A stretch of DNA of 64,000 bases from positions 35,873 through 99,872 of the forward strand of contig NW_025933425.1 in the NCBI RefSeq assembly GCF_000764305.2. The letters are read 5' to 3'. The first letter of the stretch is position 1; every line of letters begins with the position of its first letter. Shown one piece after another: positions 50,190 through 61,743 of the stretch. Under the pieces are notes generated by a model. The model saw only the letters and a program-made list of their open reading frames with translations, was not told the origin of the DNA and did not search any database. A program made the position numbers and the translations under genes. The DNA comes from Hyalella azteca (Eukaryota; Arthropoda; Malacostraca; Amphipoda; Hyalellidae).

Positions 50190-50440
50190 ATATAACTCAG
50201 TACTCACAGCAGTAAGTGACAGAGAGCGCATTTTCTCTAGCATAAATCAGTTTTCATTGCAATTAGTACAGTGCATTAGAGCTAGTCACTAGAGATATTG
50301 TATCTTTGATACAGGCATGCCTGCTTCTTGAAATTGACAAAAACGTGAAGTTACGGACAGATGGACAGACAGACAGACGGACATGGCAAGTACAATACCT
50401 ACTGCATTTTTTCTATAAAGAGAAAATGCACTAAAAAGGG
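50190..50440 (-). repeat. CATTTATGGAAAAA / (GTCT)n repeat, inverted copy
   Basis: Reads, on the minus strand, like the copies at 13,833 and 54,757: AGTGCATTTTCTC, then TTGCCATGTCCGTC and a (GTCT)n run, then AACTTCACGTTTT. Confidence 0.5.
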
Positions 50441-50743
50441 TGATGTTCATCAGCGTGATGTTCATTAAAATTTATATGAATTTTTGGAGCAGCATCACTC
50501 ATCACAATGTATATTTGACTAAGTTTGGTGTAAGATTAAAATATTGCATTGGTATCATTTATATATGGTATATCACAACTCAGTTCATTAAAATGAAGTT
50601 ATTGAAGTATATATAGGTTCAGTAGTCAATTCAATAAAGTAGTTAGGAGCAAAATATTTGTTCTTGTTCATAAATGTATGAACCTAATAATCACTAGACA
50701 ATTTGAATATTGATGATTTTTTCATTTTTCAGAAGTGAAAGTA

Positions 50744-53700
50744 ATGGATCCTCCTGCAGCTGAAAGTACCCAACCTGCACCCATTGCTGAAGTTAACATG
50801 AGTGATAATGTAGCATGCAAGGTAGCTGAACTGAGAGCAAATGCCTCAGGTCAAGAAGAAACATCTTCTATCTTTATCAAGTCTTCTTCTCACAATGATC
50901 AAGAGAACCTAGACACCCATTCATGCAAACAAATTTGTTTGCCTCTACCATGCTTACCTCATGAAAACAACATAGTGTACTGCTTCATTTTGAGTGTGTG
51001 GGATAATGTTATTGGCCCTCAAACTGTGCAAGTGTGGACACGAGAATCTAAGCCTCCAAGAACTTCACAATTACAACACACCGATAACCAAGCAACAAGA
51101 CAATCAGCTTCTATGGATGAGCTACCAAGCAAAAAAGATAATAACATAGGAATGAATCGTGATGAGTCTTGCTCTCAAAGTTCTGAACAATCTCAAAATC
51201 TTCCTGCTCAACAAAGAGACTTCAATGCTTCTTGCTCTGCTCCGCATTCAGCTGAAGTAACTACTACAAATCAGTTTCACCTATCTACCTCCAAGCCTCA
51301 AAAGTGAGAATTATTCATGTGTGTCTTGAAACTATTTGTAAGATATTGGTGTATAGTTAGATATTTATTTGCTGCATTTCATCTTCATTACTGTAAAATC
51401 AATGCCAAACCAACATAAATGTAATAAAACGTAATGATTACTTCTTCAAATTTTATTTCACAGTAATTCAAAGAAAGACACCTTATTTTTGTCCTGATTT
51501 AGTGATTAAAATTATTGATTCTGGAACAAAATTCATTTTTAACTTCTTGCCAAGCTACAATTAAAGGTTTTCATTACTATCTCTTTGAAATGGCAATTCA
51601 ATATGGTACAAGTGAAATTTATGAGCCATTAGTCATTTTTGTTTTTGTATGCATGCATCAAAATTATGTTTTAGCTCTTAACATGGCTGACTTCATTGCC
51701 TGGAACATTGTAACTTAATCAAAGTTCCTTATGAGATCCTGGTTAGTTGAAATTGAACCTTCTCAGAACTCCACTGTGATGTTGAAAATGTACAATTTAT
51801 CTCACTCAGGCCATTTAGCCTATCCTTTATAATTTTATAGTGCAAAGTAAAATTTACTGCATGCAAAGAGTTTCACAGGGCTGTGCCACTGTGAGTAGCT
51901 AGATTAGATTGAATAGCTTGTTAGAAGCAATGTAACATTTTTGTATTTGTTACAGAAAAGGAAGCAGTCGCTTGCAGTCAATTGTTCGCTATGTAACTGA
52001 GCACACTGTGACCTTAGCTCAAGTTAACCAGCCATCATCAGGCAGAGATGTCTCATCAGAAGAACCCAGTTCAACAATCATGATTATACCTCAACATGGG
52101 ATTATTATACAGGCTCTTCGGTAATTCTAAATGCTTTTTGGATAATAATTGAGTTTGAAAGTGATATAAATTGTATAATTACTATCTGTACTAATTACTA
52201 TTACTAATTGTAGGTATTAATGTATAGGTAATAGGTACTTTAGTTTTATTGCTGGCTGAAGAAGCACGAATGCTTTTTTCACACCAGGTTCTTGGTGCAG
52301 GAGGAAGCAGACGTGTTGGTGCCTCACTGTTTGTCAATGGTGGTGTCCATCAAGGAGGAGAAGCAGCTACTGCAAGTCTCTTCCCTCACTTGCTCTTATC
52401 TCCTGAGGATTCTCAGGAAATTAAGAATTTATCTCTCTGGCGTAAGGAATGTCTGTTTAGAACTCCTTCATTATACACTAGTCAGATACTTGAATCAGCC
52501 AAGCAGTTTACACAATTTATATTATTACTGTAATACTTTGCTTCTTGTGATACATGAAAGTTTTGCAGTAAAAACTGATCTTGGATCAGTTGGAACCCAT
52601 TTACTTTTACATTAAATTGGCATTCATTGTTTCATATAGTCCCGATGTGTTATTTTGACCACTCAATAGAGAGACTTGAATTATTATCCTGTCGAGATGT
52701 AATTTAACAGTCCTACATTTTGAGTGCGTATCAATGTTTTTTTTAATTGAGCAGAGCACCCTACACAAGATAGGTGAAGCAGTGAAGCAACACTTGCAGG
52801 AGCTGTGCTGGGTGCTGGTATCTCTGAGGCTGCACTCGCTGTCACTGTATCCTCTGTATCCTTCTGGCCAACCTCCTTCAGATCATCAGTTTGCCCTGAA
52901 ACTCCTCACCTCGCATCTAACCACTGCTGGCTACACTGTTGTTGTCGGCAATACCTGCACTGCTGTTAACTCGGTTAGATGCTACATTAAGTGACTTAAA
53001 ATGTATTGTCTAAACAAATATTAAAACTTTATAGTAATGCTTTTTTTTCATCTCTGTAAGCTGCTGCAGTTTGAAGCTTGAATTGCTCTGATGTGCATTT
53101 TATATTGTTTGAGTCCAAGAATGAAATTCAGTTATATATCAACGACAAAGTTTTTTTTTTGTGCATAAAAATATTATTTAACTGATTGCTTTGTTTCTTT
53201 TTTGACTTTTGGTTAATTTTGTTAAATTCAATGAAGAAATGAATTAGGTGTTCAGTAATATTACCTGCCAAGTACATCTTAAACTATTACACTGATCGAT
53301 ATGACTCTCCATTCTTATGTTCCTTTTTAATTGGCCACCAGGTGTTGCTGTGGTTGGGACAGTTCCTTCGCCCACAAGAACTACATTTATCAAGACTGTG
53401 TTGGGATCCTTGCTATAATGAAGTGCAGCCTGGTCTCTTCCTCCAGGTATATTAGATATATATGAAGGACGTTAAGCCATTCATCATTTCATATCTATTA
53501 CTTGCATGGACCAAACACAACTAGCCTTTCTTGATTCCCCCTGTCACTTCAAATTTGTAGCTTACTTACTTGTCAGATTAGCGCCATATTGGTTAGACTA
53601 GGAACATAAAACTATTTAAAAAAATGAAATAAATTTCCAATTAATGCTAACTGGAGAAAGATTTGGCTTCCATTTAAATAGTATGAAGGACAAGATGTGT

Positions 53701-56700
53701 TATGTTGAAGGGCGTAGTGAGCAGCAGCAGCAAAGAAGGTGTCAATGCCGAGCGCTTACTGCAATTTGGGCGGCCAGTTACGCTGTGTGATCTGAACAAC
53801 CTCATCGTGTCGCACACCATCGTGCGTCGCACCTCCAGCAACAAGTCAGGCTTTTCTAACATTTGAGAACATTTCGTGGTCATACTGTATATTTTTGATT
53901 TCCAACTAAAAAAGTTATTCGTTGCAACGTTTCTCTTTTGATGAAGCAAAATCTTGTAGTTTGAAGTTATTATTGAAGTTATGCGATATTATGATTTTGC
54001 CGATATTTTAATGTCGTACATTATTTGAAGTCTGGTCTCATGCATGCCAATTTTAACTAAACAATCCCTTGTGGCTTCTAATTCGAAATCCTAGGAATTG
54101 CCTGTTTGTTTGTCAACGATTACCTTGCCACAGGGAAGTGTTGAAGGAGGTCTCGGAAATATCAAACTTGGTGCGTCAGTTCTCCCATGACTGTCAGCTG
54201 CTGATGAGTCACTCGTGTGAAGTCCGTAGCGGCTTTACGCAAGCCTTCATGCGATCCCTGCATTACCAGGCCTTGGCGCTCATAACCTTCGTTAAACATA
54301 ACAAGTAAGTCTTCTAATATGCCAGTGTGTATGAGTTATTGTGTGTGTTCGAACAAGCGTAGTCGCGTTCCTAGCACAACCAAACCTTGGCGTTCATAAC
54401 CTTTGTTAAACATAACAAGTAAGTCTTCTAATATGCCAGTGTGTATGAGTTATTGTGTGTGTTCACACAAGCGAGTCCTAGCATAACCAAACCTTGTCGC
54501 TCATAACCTCTGTTGAACAGAAGTAATTCGTCTCATTTAACAGTCTCTGTGAGTTATTGCATGTGTTCATACAATCATACACGTTCCTAGCATACCAGGA
54601 TTTCGGGTTTACAATTTCATTGAACACAACAAGTGAGTGCTCTGAATTAACTGTGTACGTGAGTTCATGTGGCTGGAAAATTTTTAACTGTGAAAATTCA
54701 GCTAAGAATTAATAATGTAAGCAAGACCGCTAATTTAGTTTAAATTTGCTTGTTTTTTAGCGTATTTTCTCATTTATGGAAAAAAGGTGCTAATGTGCTC
54801 GTCATGTCCGTTCGTCTGTCTGTCTGTCCGTCTATCTGTCTGTGACTTCACGTTTTCGTCGTCGAGAAAATGCGGCGCTCTCTGTCAATCACTGCAGTGA
54901 GTTGAGTTAATTTTTCAAGTATGGGGTTTTCTTTTCTTAAATGTCAATAATAAAAGTTTAAAATTACTTTTCAAAGACAACACTTCTAAAGAATCCAGTG
55001 TCTCCAATGTTACACATGTACAATGAATTTCTAATTTTATTTCCGAATATTAAAAAAATAATAATTTATCATTTTACCAAACTTCTCTCTAACTTCACTT
55101 CTCGACGTTTGTTTGTCTGCTGCAAATCTTATAATCCATATTTAACACACTTCTACATGTCCAATCGATCTGAAATTTTGCACACTTGCGTAAAGTTGAA
55201 GACAATGCATGAATCAAATGACAGAATAAATAATTTTATAAATTAAAATTTTTTTTCGTTATCAAAAAAAAAAATTTAAAAATAATTTCGTCTGCTACAA
55301 ATCTTATAATCCATATACAACACAATTTGACCTGTCCAATCGATCTGAAATTTTGCAAAATTGCATAAAGTCAGAGACAATGCACGAATCAGTCGACAGA
55401 AAAAATTTTGTTTATAATTTACAAAATTTTTATATTTTAAAAAATTTTTTAAAATTTATTTTTTTCAATATTTGAAAAAATGTGAAAAATAATTTTTTCA
55501 ATATTTGAAAATAAAATTAGAAATTCATTGTACATGTGTAACATCCAAGACACTGGATTGTTCAGAAGCGTTGTATTTAAAAAGTAATTTTTAAATGCAT
55601 ATTATTTTAATATATATAAAAAAAATAAAATTTCCAAATTATTAATTCTGTTAATTGATTCATGCAATGTCTCCGACTGTACGTAAGTGTTCAAAATTTC
55701 AGATAGATCAGACTGGTAGAAGTGTGTTAAATATTGATTATAAGATTTGTAGCAGACAAAGTTATTTTTTCAATTTTTTTAATATTGGAAAAAATGTATT
55801 TTTCAAAATTATTTATTTTGTCGATTGATTCATGCATTGTTTCCAACTTTACACAAGTGTGCAAAATTTTAGATTGATTGGACAGGTAGAAGTGTGTTGA
55901 ATGTCGATTATAAGATTTGTAGTAGCAGACAGACAAACAAACAAACAAACAAGAAGTGAAGTTAAAGAGAAGTGTTGTAATAATATACGTTTGAAAATTA
56001 CTTTTTAAAGACAACACTTCTAAAGAATCCAGTGTCTCCAATGTTACAGATGTACAATGAAATTCTCATTTTATTTTCGAATATTAAAAAAAAAAATTCC
56101 ACTTTTTTAATATATAAAATTTTTCTTCAAAATTATTTAGTCTGTCATTGATTCATGCATTGCCTCCGACTTCACACAAGTGTGCAAAATTTCAGATCAA
56201 TTGGATCGGTAAAAGTGTGTCAAATATCAGTTATAAGATTTGTAGCTGACAAAATTATTTTTTCAATTTTTATTACAACACTTCTCTTTAACTTCACTTC
56301 TTGTTTGTCTGTCTGCTACAAATCTTATAATAGATATTTAACACACTTCTACCCGTCAAATCGATCTGAAATTTGGCTCACTTGCGTAAAGTTGGAGACA
56401 ATGCATGAATCAATTGACAGAGTAAATGATTTTCTAAACTAAAAAAAAATTTTATTATCGAAAAAAATTAAAAAATAATTTCGTCTGCTACAAATCTTAT
56501 AATCCATATATGACACAATTTGACCTGTCCAATTGATCTGAAATTCTGCACAATTGCATAAAGTCAGAGACAATGCATGAATCAATTGACAGAATAAATA
56601 ATTTTGAAAATTTACAAAATTTTGATATCGTAAAAAAATTTTTGAAATGATTTTTTTTCAATATTTGAAAATAAAATTAGAAATTCATTGTACATGTGTA

Positions 56701-57452
56701 ACATCCAAAACACTGGATTGTTCAGAAGTGTTGTCTTTAAAAAGTAATTTTTAAACGCATATTATTTTAATATGGAAGAAAACATTTTTTTAATTTTTAA
56801 AATCATTTATTTTGTCATTTCATTCATGCATTGTCTCCAACTTTACGTTAGTGTGCAAAATTTCAGATCGATAGGATGGATAAGTAGAAGTAATACGTTC
56901 GATATTCTCCAAGTCAGCTTCTTCACTCCATAGCGTACATATCACTCCCTTCCATAATACAGTTTATTACAACAACAGCATTTATCCAGTACCAATAAGG
57001 TAAGGTACATAGCAGAGAAAGACGTTCGTCGAGGATGGGAGCTTAGAGTCAACAACCCTACTAACTATAATATTCTGTTCCTAGTCAACTTCTGTCCGCA
57101 ATCTAGTTGTAAAGTTGGGATAACCGCTATTTTGTCATAACAAATTCCTTACATGTGTTAAATTTCGATTATAAGATTTGTAGCAGACAGACAGGCAATC
57201 AGACAAACAAGAAGTGAACTTTAAGAGAAGTGTTGTAAAAATGGTCCAAATTACCTCATTTTACGGTTTTGCATGATGGACTAAAGTTGTAATTTTAATT
57301 AATAACAATTTCTCAGGAGTGAAAGCAGCCAGAAATTATTGAGCAAGTTGCGGTCAGTGCTTGACTTGGATGAGCCCAGTCTGTCGCTTGTGCTGGCCCT
57401 TGGTGAGAAGCTGCAGCCTGGCCTCGGCAACCTCATTGCCGGGCAAGCGTGA
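50744..57452 (+). CDS. C9orf72: C9orf72 orthologue (longin/DENN protein), eight exons
   Basis: Exons: 50,733-51,303 (ATG 50,744), 51,956-52,120, about 52,311-52,441, about 52,755-52,973, 53,342-53,446, 53,711-53,844, 54,134-54,304 and 57,317-57,452 (TGA). All but the third/fourth junction are in phase; that one is one base off, so its donor or a small exon is missed. About 540 residues against 481 in human. Matches, from memory of human: ILSVWDNVIGPQTVQVW to AYWDNILGPRVRHIW; YVTEHTVTLA to the beta strand after it; LTSHLTTAGYTVVVGN to ISSHLQTCGCSVVVGS; LSRLCWDP ... PGLFLQG to CSRLCEAE ... SGLFVQG; ALALITFVK to ALTLIKYIE; LVLALGEKLQPGLGNLI to IIMALAEKIKPGLHSFI. C9orf72 works with SMCR8 and WDR41 as a GTPase-activating complex in lysosome and autophagy control. 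Odd features: an 85-residue N-terminal extension, a Ser/Gln-rich insertion after the first longin strands, and a short acidic loop region. Confidence 0.88.
54262..54640 (+). repeat. Tandem duplication of an exon end with its splice donor
   Basis: The end of the seventh C9orf72 exon plus donor (GTTAAACATAACAAGTAAGT) recurs 114 bases downstream (54,401-54,420) almost unchanged, and in more decayed form near 54,490-54,520 and 54,590-54,635. Each repeat carries a CTTGGCG or CTTGTCG box, a GTT(A/G)AACA box and a former donor. Confidence 0.85.
54757..57240. repeat. Alternating inverted and direct repeats filling the last C9orf72 intron
   Basis: After a (GTCT)n-family head (54,757-54,930), two modules alternate in orientation. 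Module 1 (GACAACACTTCTAAAGAATC and ACATGTACAATGAATTTC) is direct near 54,975 and 55,995 and inverted near 55,500 and 56,670. Module 2 (TGCTACAAATCTTATAATC and GACAATGCATGAATC) is direct near 55,115, 55,290, 56,315 and 56,480 and inverted near 55,660, 55,800, 56,140, 56,820 and 57,160. The intronic RNA could fold into long duplexes. Confidence 0.75.
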
Positions 57453-59155
57453 TATCTTCAAGTGCGACTGCCGCCTATCTCCATAGTCATATCATAATTT
57501 ATTCCAATTGGGATATTCACGTTACGATCATCGTTAAAGTGTGCAGTTAGCCAATTTCCATTTTTATCATTGTAATTTTCCGTTTTTATCTTAATTCTCG
57601 GCTATTGGCCTATTTCTGCCTTGAATGGCAATTATATAATCGACACGTTGCAGTGGTTACTCGAGAATTATAACTATGAAATACATATGCTATAGCTTAT
57701 ACGGTATGAATATATGCCCTACTCAATTATCAAAGATCGTGGTATTGCCGCGGAAATTCTCTAAGTTGTCCGTTGCTAAGAAGAATTAGAGTTCTTGATT
57801 TGAGGAATCTAGTCTCGAGGAAATGAGGTGGTCAAAACTTGACCGTTCGATGAACTTTGCTCGTTACAATAATGAACCTGTTATTTTATTTTCCAAGGTG
57901 AATAGCTGAATTGTATTGACTGTTTAAATTTTTATACGCCGCTTAGGAAATAATCTTAATATAACGTGAAAGACGTCATTCAAGTAACTACTACGTTGAA
58001 TGCAAAGAATTATTCTATAATACTTTGCTGAACTGATAATGAAATCTATGGTTTCCGATTGCCAACTTTATAAATAGGTTGAACTGAAGGAAATTCTTCT
58101 CGGAATTTCTCATTTGATCAAGATCCTACTCTGGGGATCAAGATCCTACTCTATCTATCTCATTAAATGAAGTTTACACTCTGCTGTCATGTATGAATTG
58201 TGAAACATCATCAATGTTGTTCCACAACATTGATGTTGTGTGCTTCAGCGAGACCAAAGTGCTCGTGCATATTATTATTAATATCATTAGTGCTTCTGCG
58301 AAACCAAAATCGTTTAATTTTTTTCTGGTTTTTGGCTTTCTGTTTTGCGTCACTCTACATTTTCGTTCTTGACGAAATTTAGTGCTTCAGCGATACCAAA
58401 GTCTTTTAATTTTTTTCTGGTTTTTGGCTTTCTGTTTTGTGTCACTCTACATTTTCGTTCTTGACGAAATTCAGTGCTTCAGCGATACCAAAGTCATTTA
58501 ATTTTTTGCTAGTTTTTGGCTTTCGGCTTTCTGTTTTTCGTCACTTTACATTTTCGTTCTTGACTGAAATTTTTCGCATTAGAACCAAAGACCCGCTGTA
58601 AAAATGTTCCGCATTTCGGCTTTACTGGTCTTATTGTGAACATGAGTATTCAGGAAAAGGCAAATAAATTTCAGTTGTAACTTGTATTGCAGAGTTGTTT
58701 GGGATTTACTGATGTAGTTCGCCCTTTAAATATATGTTAGGGAAAATGTACAACTGTACTCTCCTGTGTACTTGAACATATTGAAATGAGTACGTGATTA
58801 AAGGTAACTTACACATTATTAACTTTGATAAACTATTATAATTATGTTGATCTATAATTAATCTAGCGCGACTAAGTAGCCTATTAATTATAAGACGAAC
58901 GCCTAACAAATAAAAAAATAAGTTTGGTGACAAATGCGCTCGTTTTCACTCGGCTTTTGAATCTTTATAAATTATGAATCAAAACTCCAACTTGAGTACG
59001 CAGTTGATACACTTTCTTAATACTATGTATCCAAACGTGAAGCTAGCGAACGAAAAAATGGCTGCCCATTTCGATTCACCACCATCAGAATTTCATTCCC
59101 GTGGCAAGCTAAGAGATCTCGGCTCATAGTATTTATAATTAGTTTACAGCATTGG
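57453..59155. other. Intergenic region with a 92-bp tandem repeat
   Basis: About 58,288-58,565 holds three copies, spaced about 92 bases, starting at GTGCTTC(A/T)GCGA and containing TTTTTGGCTTTCTGTTTT and CATTTTCGTTCTTGAC. Direct repeats CAAGATCCTACTCT occur at 58,117 and 58,140. No gene is supported; short frames here lack motifs. Confidence 0.5.
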
Positions 59156-59161
59156 TTTATT
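59156..59161 (-). promoter_or_regulatory. Polyadenylation signal AATAAA for the Rieske-domain gene
   Basis: A minus-strand AATAAA about 190 bases past the stop codon; between them (about 59,170-59,300) a degenerate repeat of TTGTTAATTAGTGCA occupies most of the 3'UTR. Confidence 0.5.
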
Positions 59162-59347
59162 TTCAGATCATGAGTAGACTGTTAATTAGTGCACCTAGAG
59201 TATATTGTTAATTGGGGCAGCACTAGTATATTGTTAATTAGTGCAGTACAAGTAGATAGCTTATTAGTGCAGAATGAATAGATTGTTAATTGATGAAGAA
59301 GGTGAAGCTGAAAAGCGCGCGCCTTAACTGTGTGTCGCCGGAAGCCG

Positions 59348-60449
59348 TTACCAGGATGGCTCTCGGAAGTATTGCTCGTTGAAGCATTTGAAGCCCACCC
59401 ATAAACTCCCGTCGTTTGGGTCGACTTTGACGGGGTAAACCCGGGCTTGCTTGGTCTGATGGCGAGGGTATATGCACTCACCTGACGAAGAAAAACCGTA
59501 GACATTGACTAGGTATTATAGTAGTGGCTTATTGAACTTTACAGGTGTTCGAATGTTTTAACCTACTTTGAGGAGGAATCAGAGAATCATTAGAGGCTTT
59601 GAATTACAAGATCGTACAAATTACCAACTTTAATGAGGTGGCAAAATAATTAGCCTAGTCAAACAATTACTAAGTGTTACCTGTTGTTATCTAAACTAAG
59701 TGTTATCTGTTGCCTAATGCTATGTGATAAAATCAGCACGGGATGAATTAATATGATTTCTTTGTTGCAACTCAAAATTGCTACAGACAACCGCATAACT
59801 ACAAGTATGTCCATTATTATGTGATGTAACAATACATTTTGAGTAGAGATTTGATCTGAAATTCCGGGAAAATTTGCGGAAGTTTACCCACGATATTGTT
59901 CGAAAAATGAATAATTGTACATACAAGATCTGACGGAAACATGTAAACAATTCTTATCTCGTAAATGCGTGGCTGAAACTGAAAGGACAATACGAGAACT
60001 TGCCTGTAGTGAGGTCAAACTTCCAGCCATGATACGGGCAACGCACGCATGGCTTTTGCTGATAGCCATAGTCTTCTATGTCGCCCATGTGTAGAGGCCC
60101 TCCTGCCCCGAGAAATTATATTGCTCAAGTATCATTAGGTATTTCGTATCGAGTCTGTAAAAATTTCTACTTTGTTTATTGAGAATAACTGCGTATCTTG
60201 GCACCAATCAAAGACAAAAGGGTTGAGAAACGCTGCGGGAGACCGAACAAATCAATAACGAGTGATAGTTAAGAGAGTTTTTTCACATGATACTAGTGTC
60301 CCGTATATAACGCTATCGTATGGGTCAAATGAATCTGAAAAAAAAAACACTTGCCTGCGTGCGGACACTTATCTTCAACGGCATATACATTTTGGTCTTT
60401 CCTGAAGAGCGCCAATTCACAATGATTCACATTTACTTTGCGACCGCAT
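59348..60449 (-). CDS. RFESD: Rieske [2Fe-2S] domain protein, RFESD-like, 5' end missing
   Basis: Minus-strand exons 60,355-60,449, 60,004-60,102 and 59,348-59,481 join in phase 1. The protein reads ELALFRKDQNVYAVEDKCPH, then AGGPLHMGDIEDYGYQ, CPYHGWKFDLTTGE and VYPVKVDPNDGSLWVGF, ending EPSW. The cluster ligands are present as C-P-H and C-P-Y-H-G-W. GPLHMGDIED closely matches GPLHLGDIED of animal RFESD, a soluble Rieske protein of about 157 residues whose substrate is unsettled. Both introns begin with GC (G|GCAAGT). The initiator exon was not identified; the first listed exon start (acceptor CTGGGCAG) is inferred. A bacterial-type dioxygenase ferredoxin is the alternative but fits less well. 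Confidence 0.87.
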
Positions 60450-61735
60450 CTGCCCAGTGATGTTGAAATAGTGACCAACAATGCATTATAGTTTCTAAAG
60501 CTTTTCATTCTTTTTGGTTCGAAAAACCACCTTCAAAATCAAATATTTTTACATGTACAATAAATCAACGGTCATTAGCAACAACATTATTTCGTACGTA
60601 TCACAGCGGAAATTTGTGTTTGGCAGAGCGTATAAATCATAGCACAACATGGAAACAATTATTTTATTAACACTCCACCTCATAGTCGCGTAGGCCTTGC
60701 CACTGGAAAAATAATCAGTAACTTTGTTCAAACCAAGGCTGCGTTTTTCTACTGACTCAGCAAGCGGTGAACGAGCGGCAGTGTCGTGGATATTACTCTT
60801 GTTGCACCAGTCGTACAGTTCTGACGGTAAATATTAGATTCGTGAGATTTATTACCACTGACAATATTTCTTTGAAATTTCATTCAAATACTCTATTTTT
60901 TATGATTGGAATTTTAACAGTGGAATAATGAGCAGGCCATGGAATGAATATCTCATGGTCATAACATATATATCGTTTGATTAAACAGTTTGTCAATGGC
61001 AAGGGAAGGGCTGCATGAGGTCAGCCTTTATAACAGATGATAAGAAAGTTTAATTTCAAGATTTTCAATAAATATTTTTCACAATTACTGCTTGTTTCTA
61101 ACATTTTTCCTCGCACATACTCTGCTTATAGTCTCATAGCCGACAACATAACCAAAGATGAATTAAACTTAGAACTGCCTATATCATTAGATGATGATAA
61201 TAGCTGTAGCCTGTACCACAATGGATTCATTATAATAGGAAAATCAGGAAATAGTTTACGCTTTTCATGGCTGGGATTTGTTATACATAACAGCAGTAAT
61301 AGTAGCACGCCCATTTGTAAACAAAACATAATGCGCATTTCAGTTCGGAATATCATTGGGTGAATTATACAATATTTGAAAAAAAAACAATTAAGTCGTT
61401 TACACGTGTAATACTTCCATTCGTTTTATTGACGAATCAAAATTTGCGATTACCTGAAAGTTTTATACTTTCTACTCTGAAGTATAGGGAATCAGTCTCG
61501 GATTCGGATGCATTTGAAGTGCGTGATTCATTCATGTCGACAAAGTTGTTAATCTTTTGGTCTCGGCAAATATTTGCAGATTTATCGGAAGGAGATGACG
61601 ATAGTCACGAGATTATTTACCGCATACTTTCATTAACTGATACTTTTTATCAAATATCGATGCTGCTACTTCCTTGGCACACAGATTTTCGATAGTGTTA
61701 CTCCCTTCTGTGTCATCACACTACACTGACTACAG
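60450..61735. other. Upstream flank of the Rieske gene and unassigned sequence
   Basis: The 5' exon(s) of the Rieske gene should lie here. A minus-strand frame at about 61,458-61,575 (MNESRTSNASESETDS, ending at a GTAATC donor) and another at 61,126-61,341 (MGVLLLLLLCI, signal-peptide-like, then a KR pair) are weak candidates; neither is supported by homology. Confidence 0.3.
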
Positions 61736-61743
61736 CCCTACAG

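Larger units (their letters stand above)
47140..50732. other. Head-to-head intergenic region between DPH5 and C9orf72
   Basis: Holds the promoters of two divergent genes. A GC- and CpG-richer patch at about 48,225-48,665 (GGGCGGCTGGGCCCCCGCCC and GGTGGGCGGTGGGG) is a likely promoter or 5'UTR exon region for one or both genes, but no start site can be fixed. A LINE- or SINE-like 3' end may lie at 48,115-48,180. A MITE is at 49,466-49,685 and an inverted (GTCT)n repeat copy at about 50,190-50,440. Confidence 0.4.

Noticed and set aside
60684..60707. 24-bp upstream microexon (WQGLRDYE) of the Rieske gene
   Set aside because: It has an acceptor and a weak donor, but its phase does not match the acceptor at 60,449.
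61126..61356. Secreted neuropeptide precursor on the minus strand
   Set aside because: It has a signal-like leucine run and a KR pair, but no known peptide motif, Cys pattern or amidation site, and a plus-strand frame overlaps it; kept only as a weak note.
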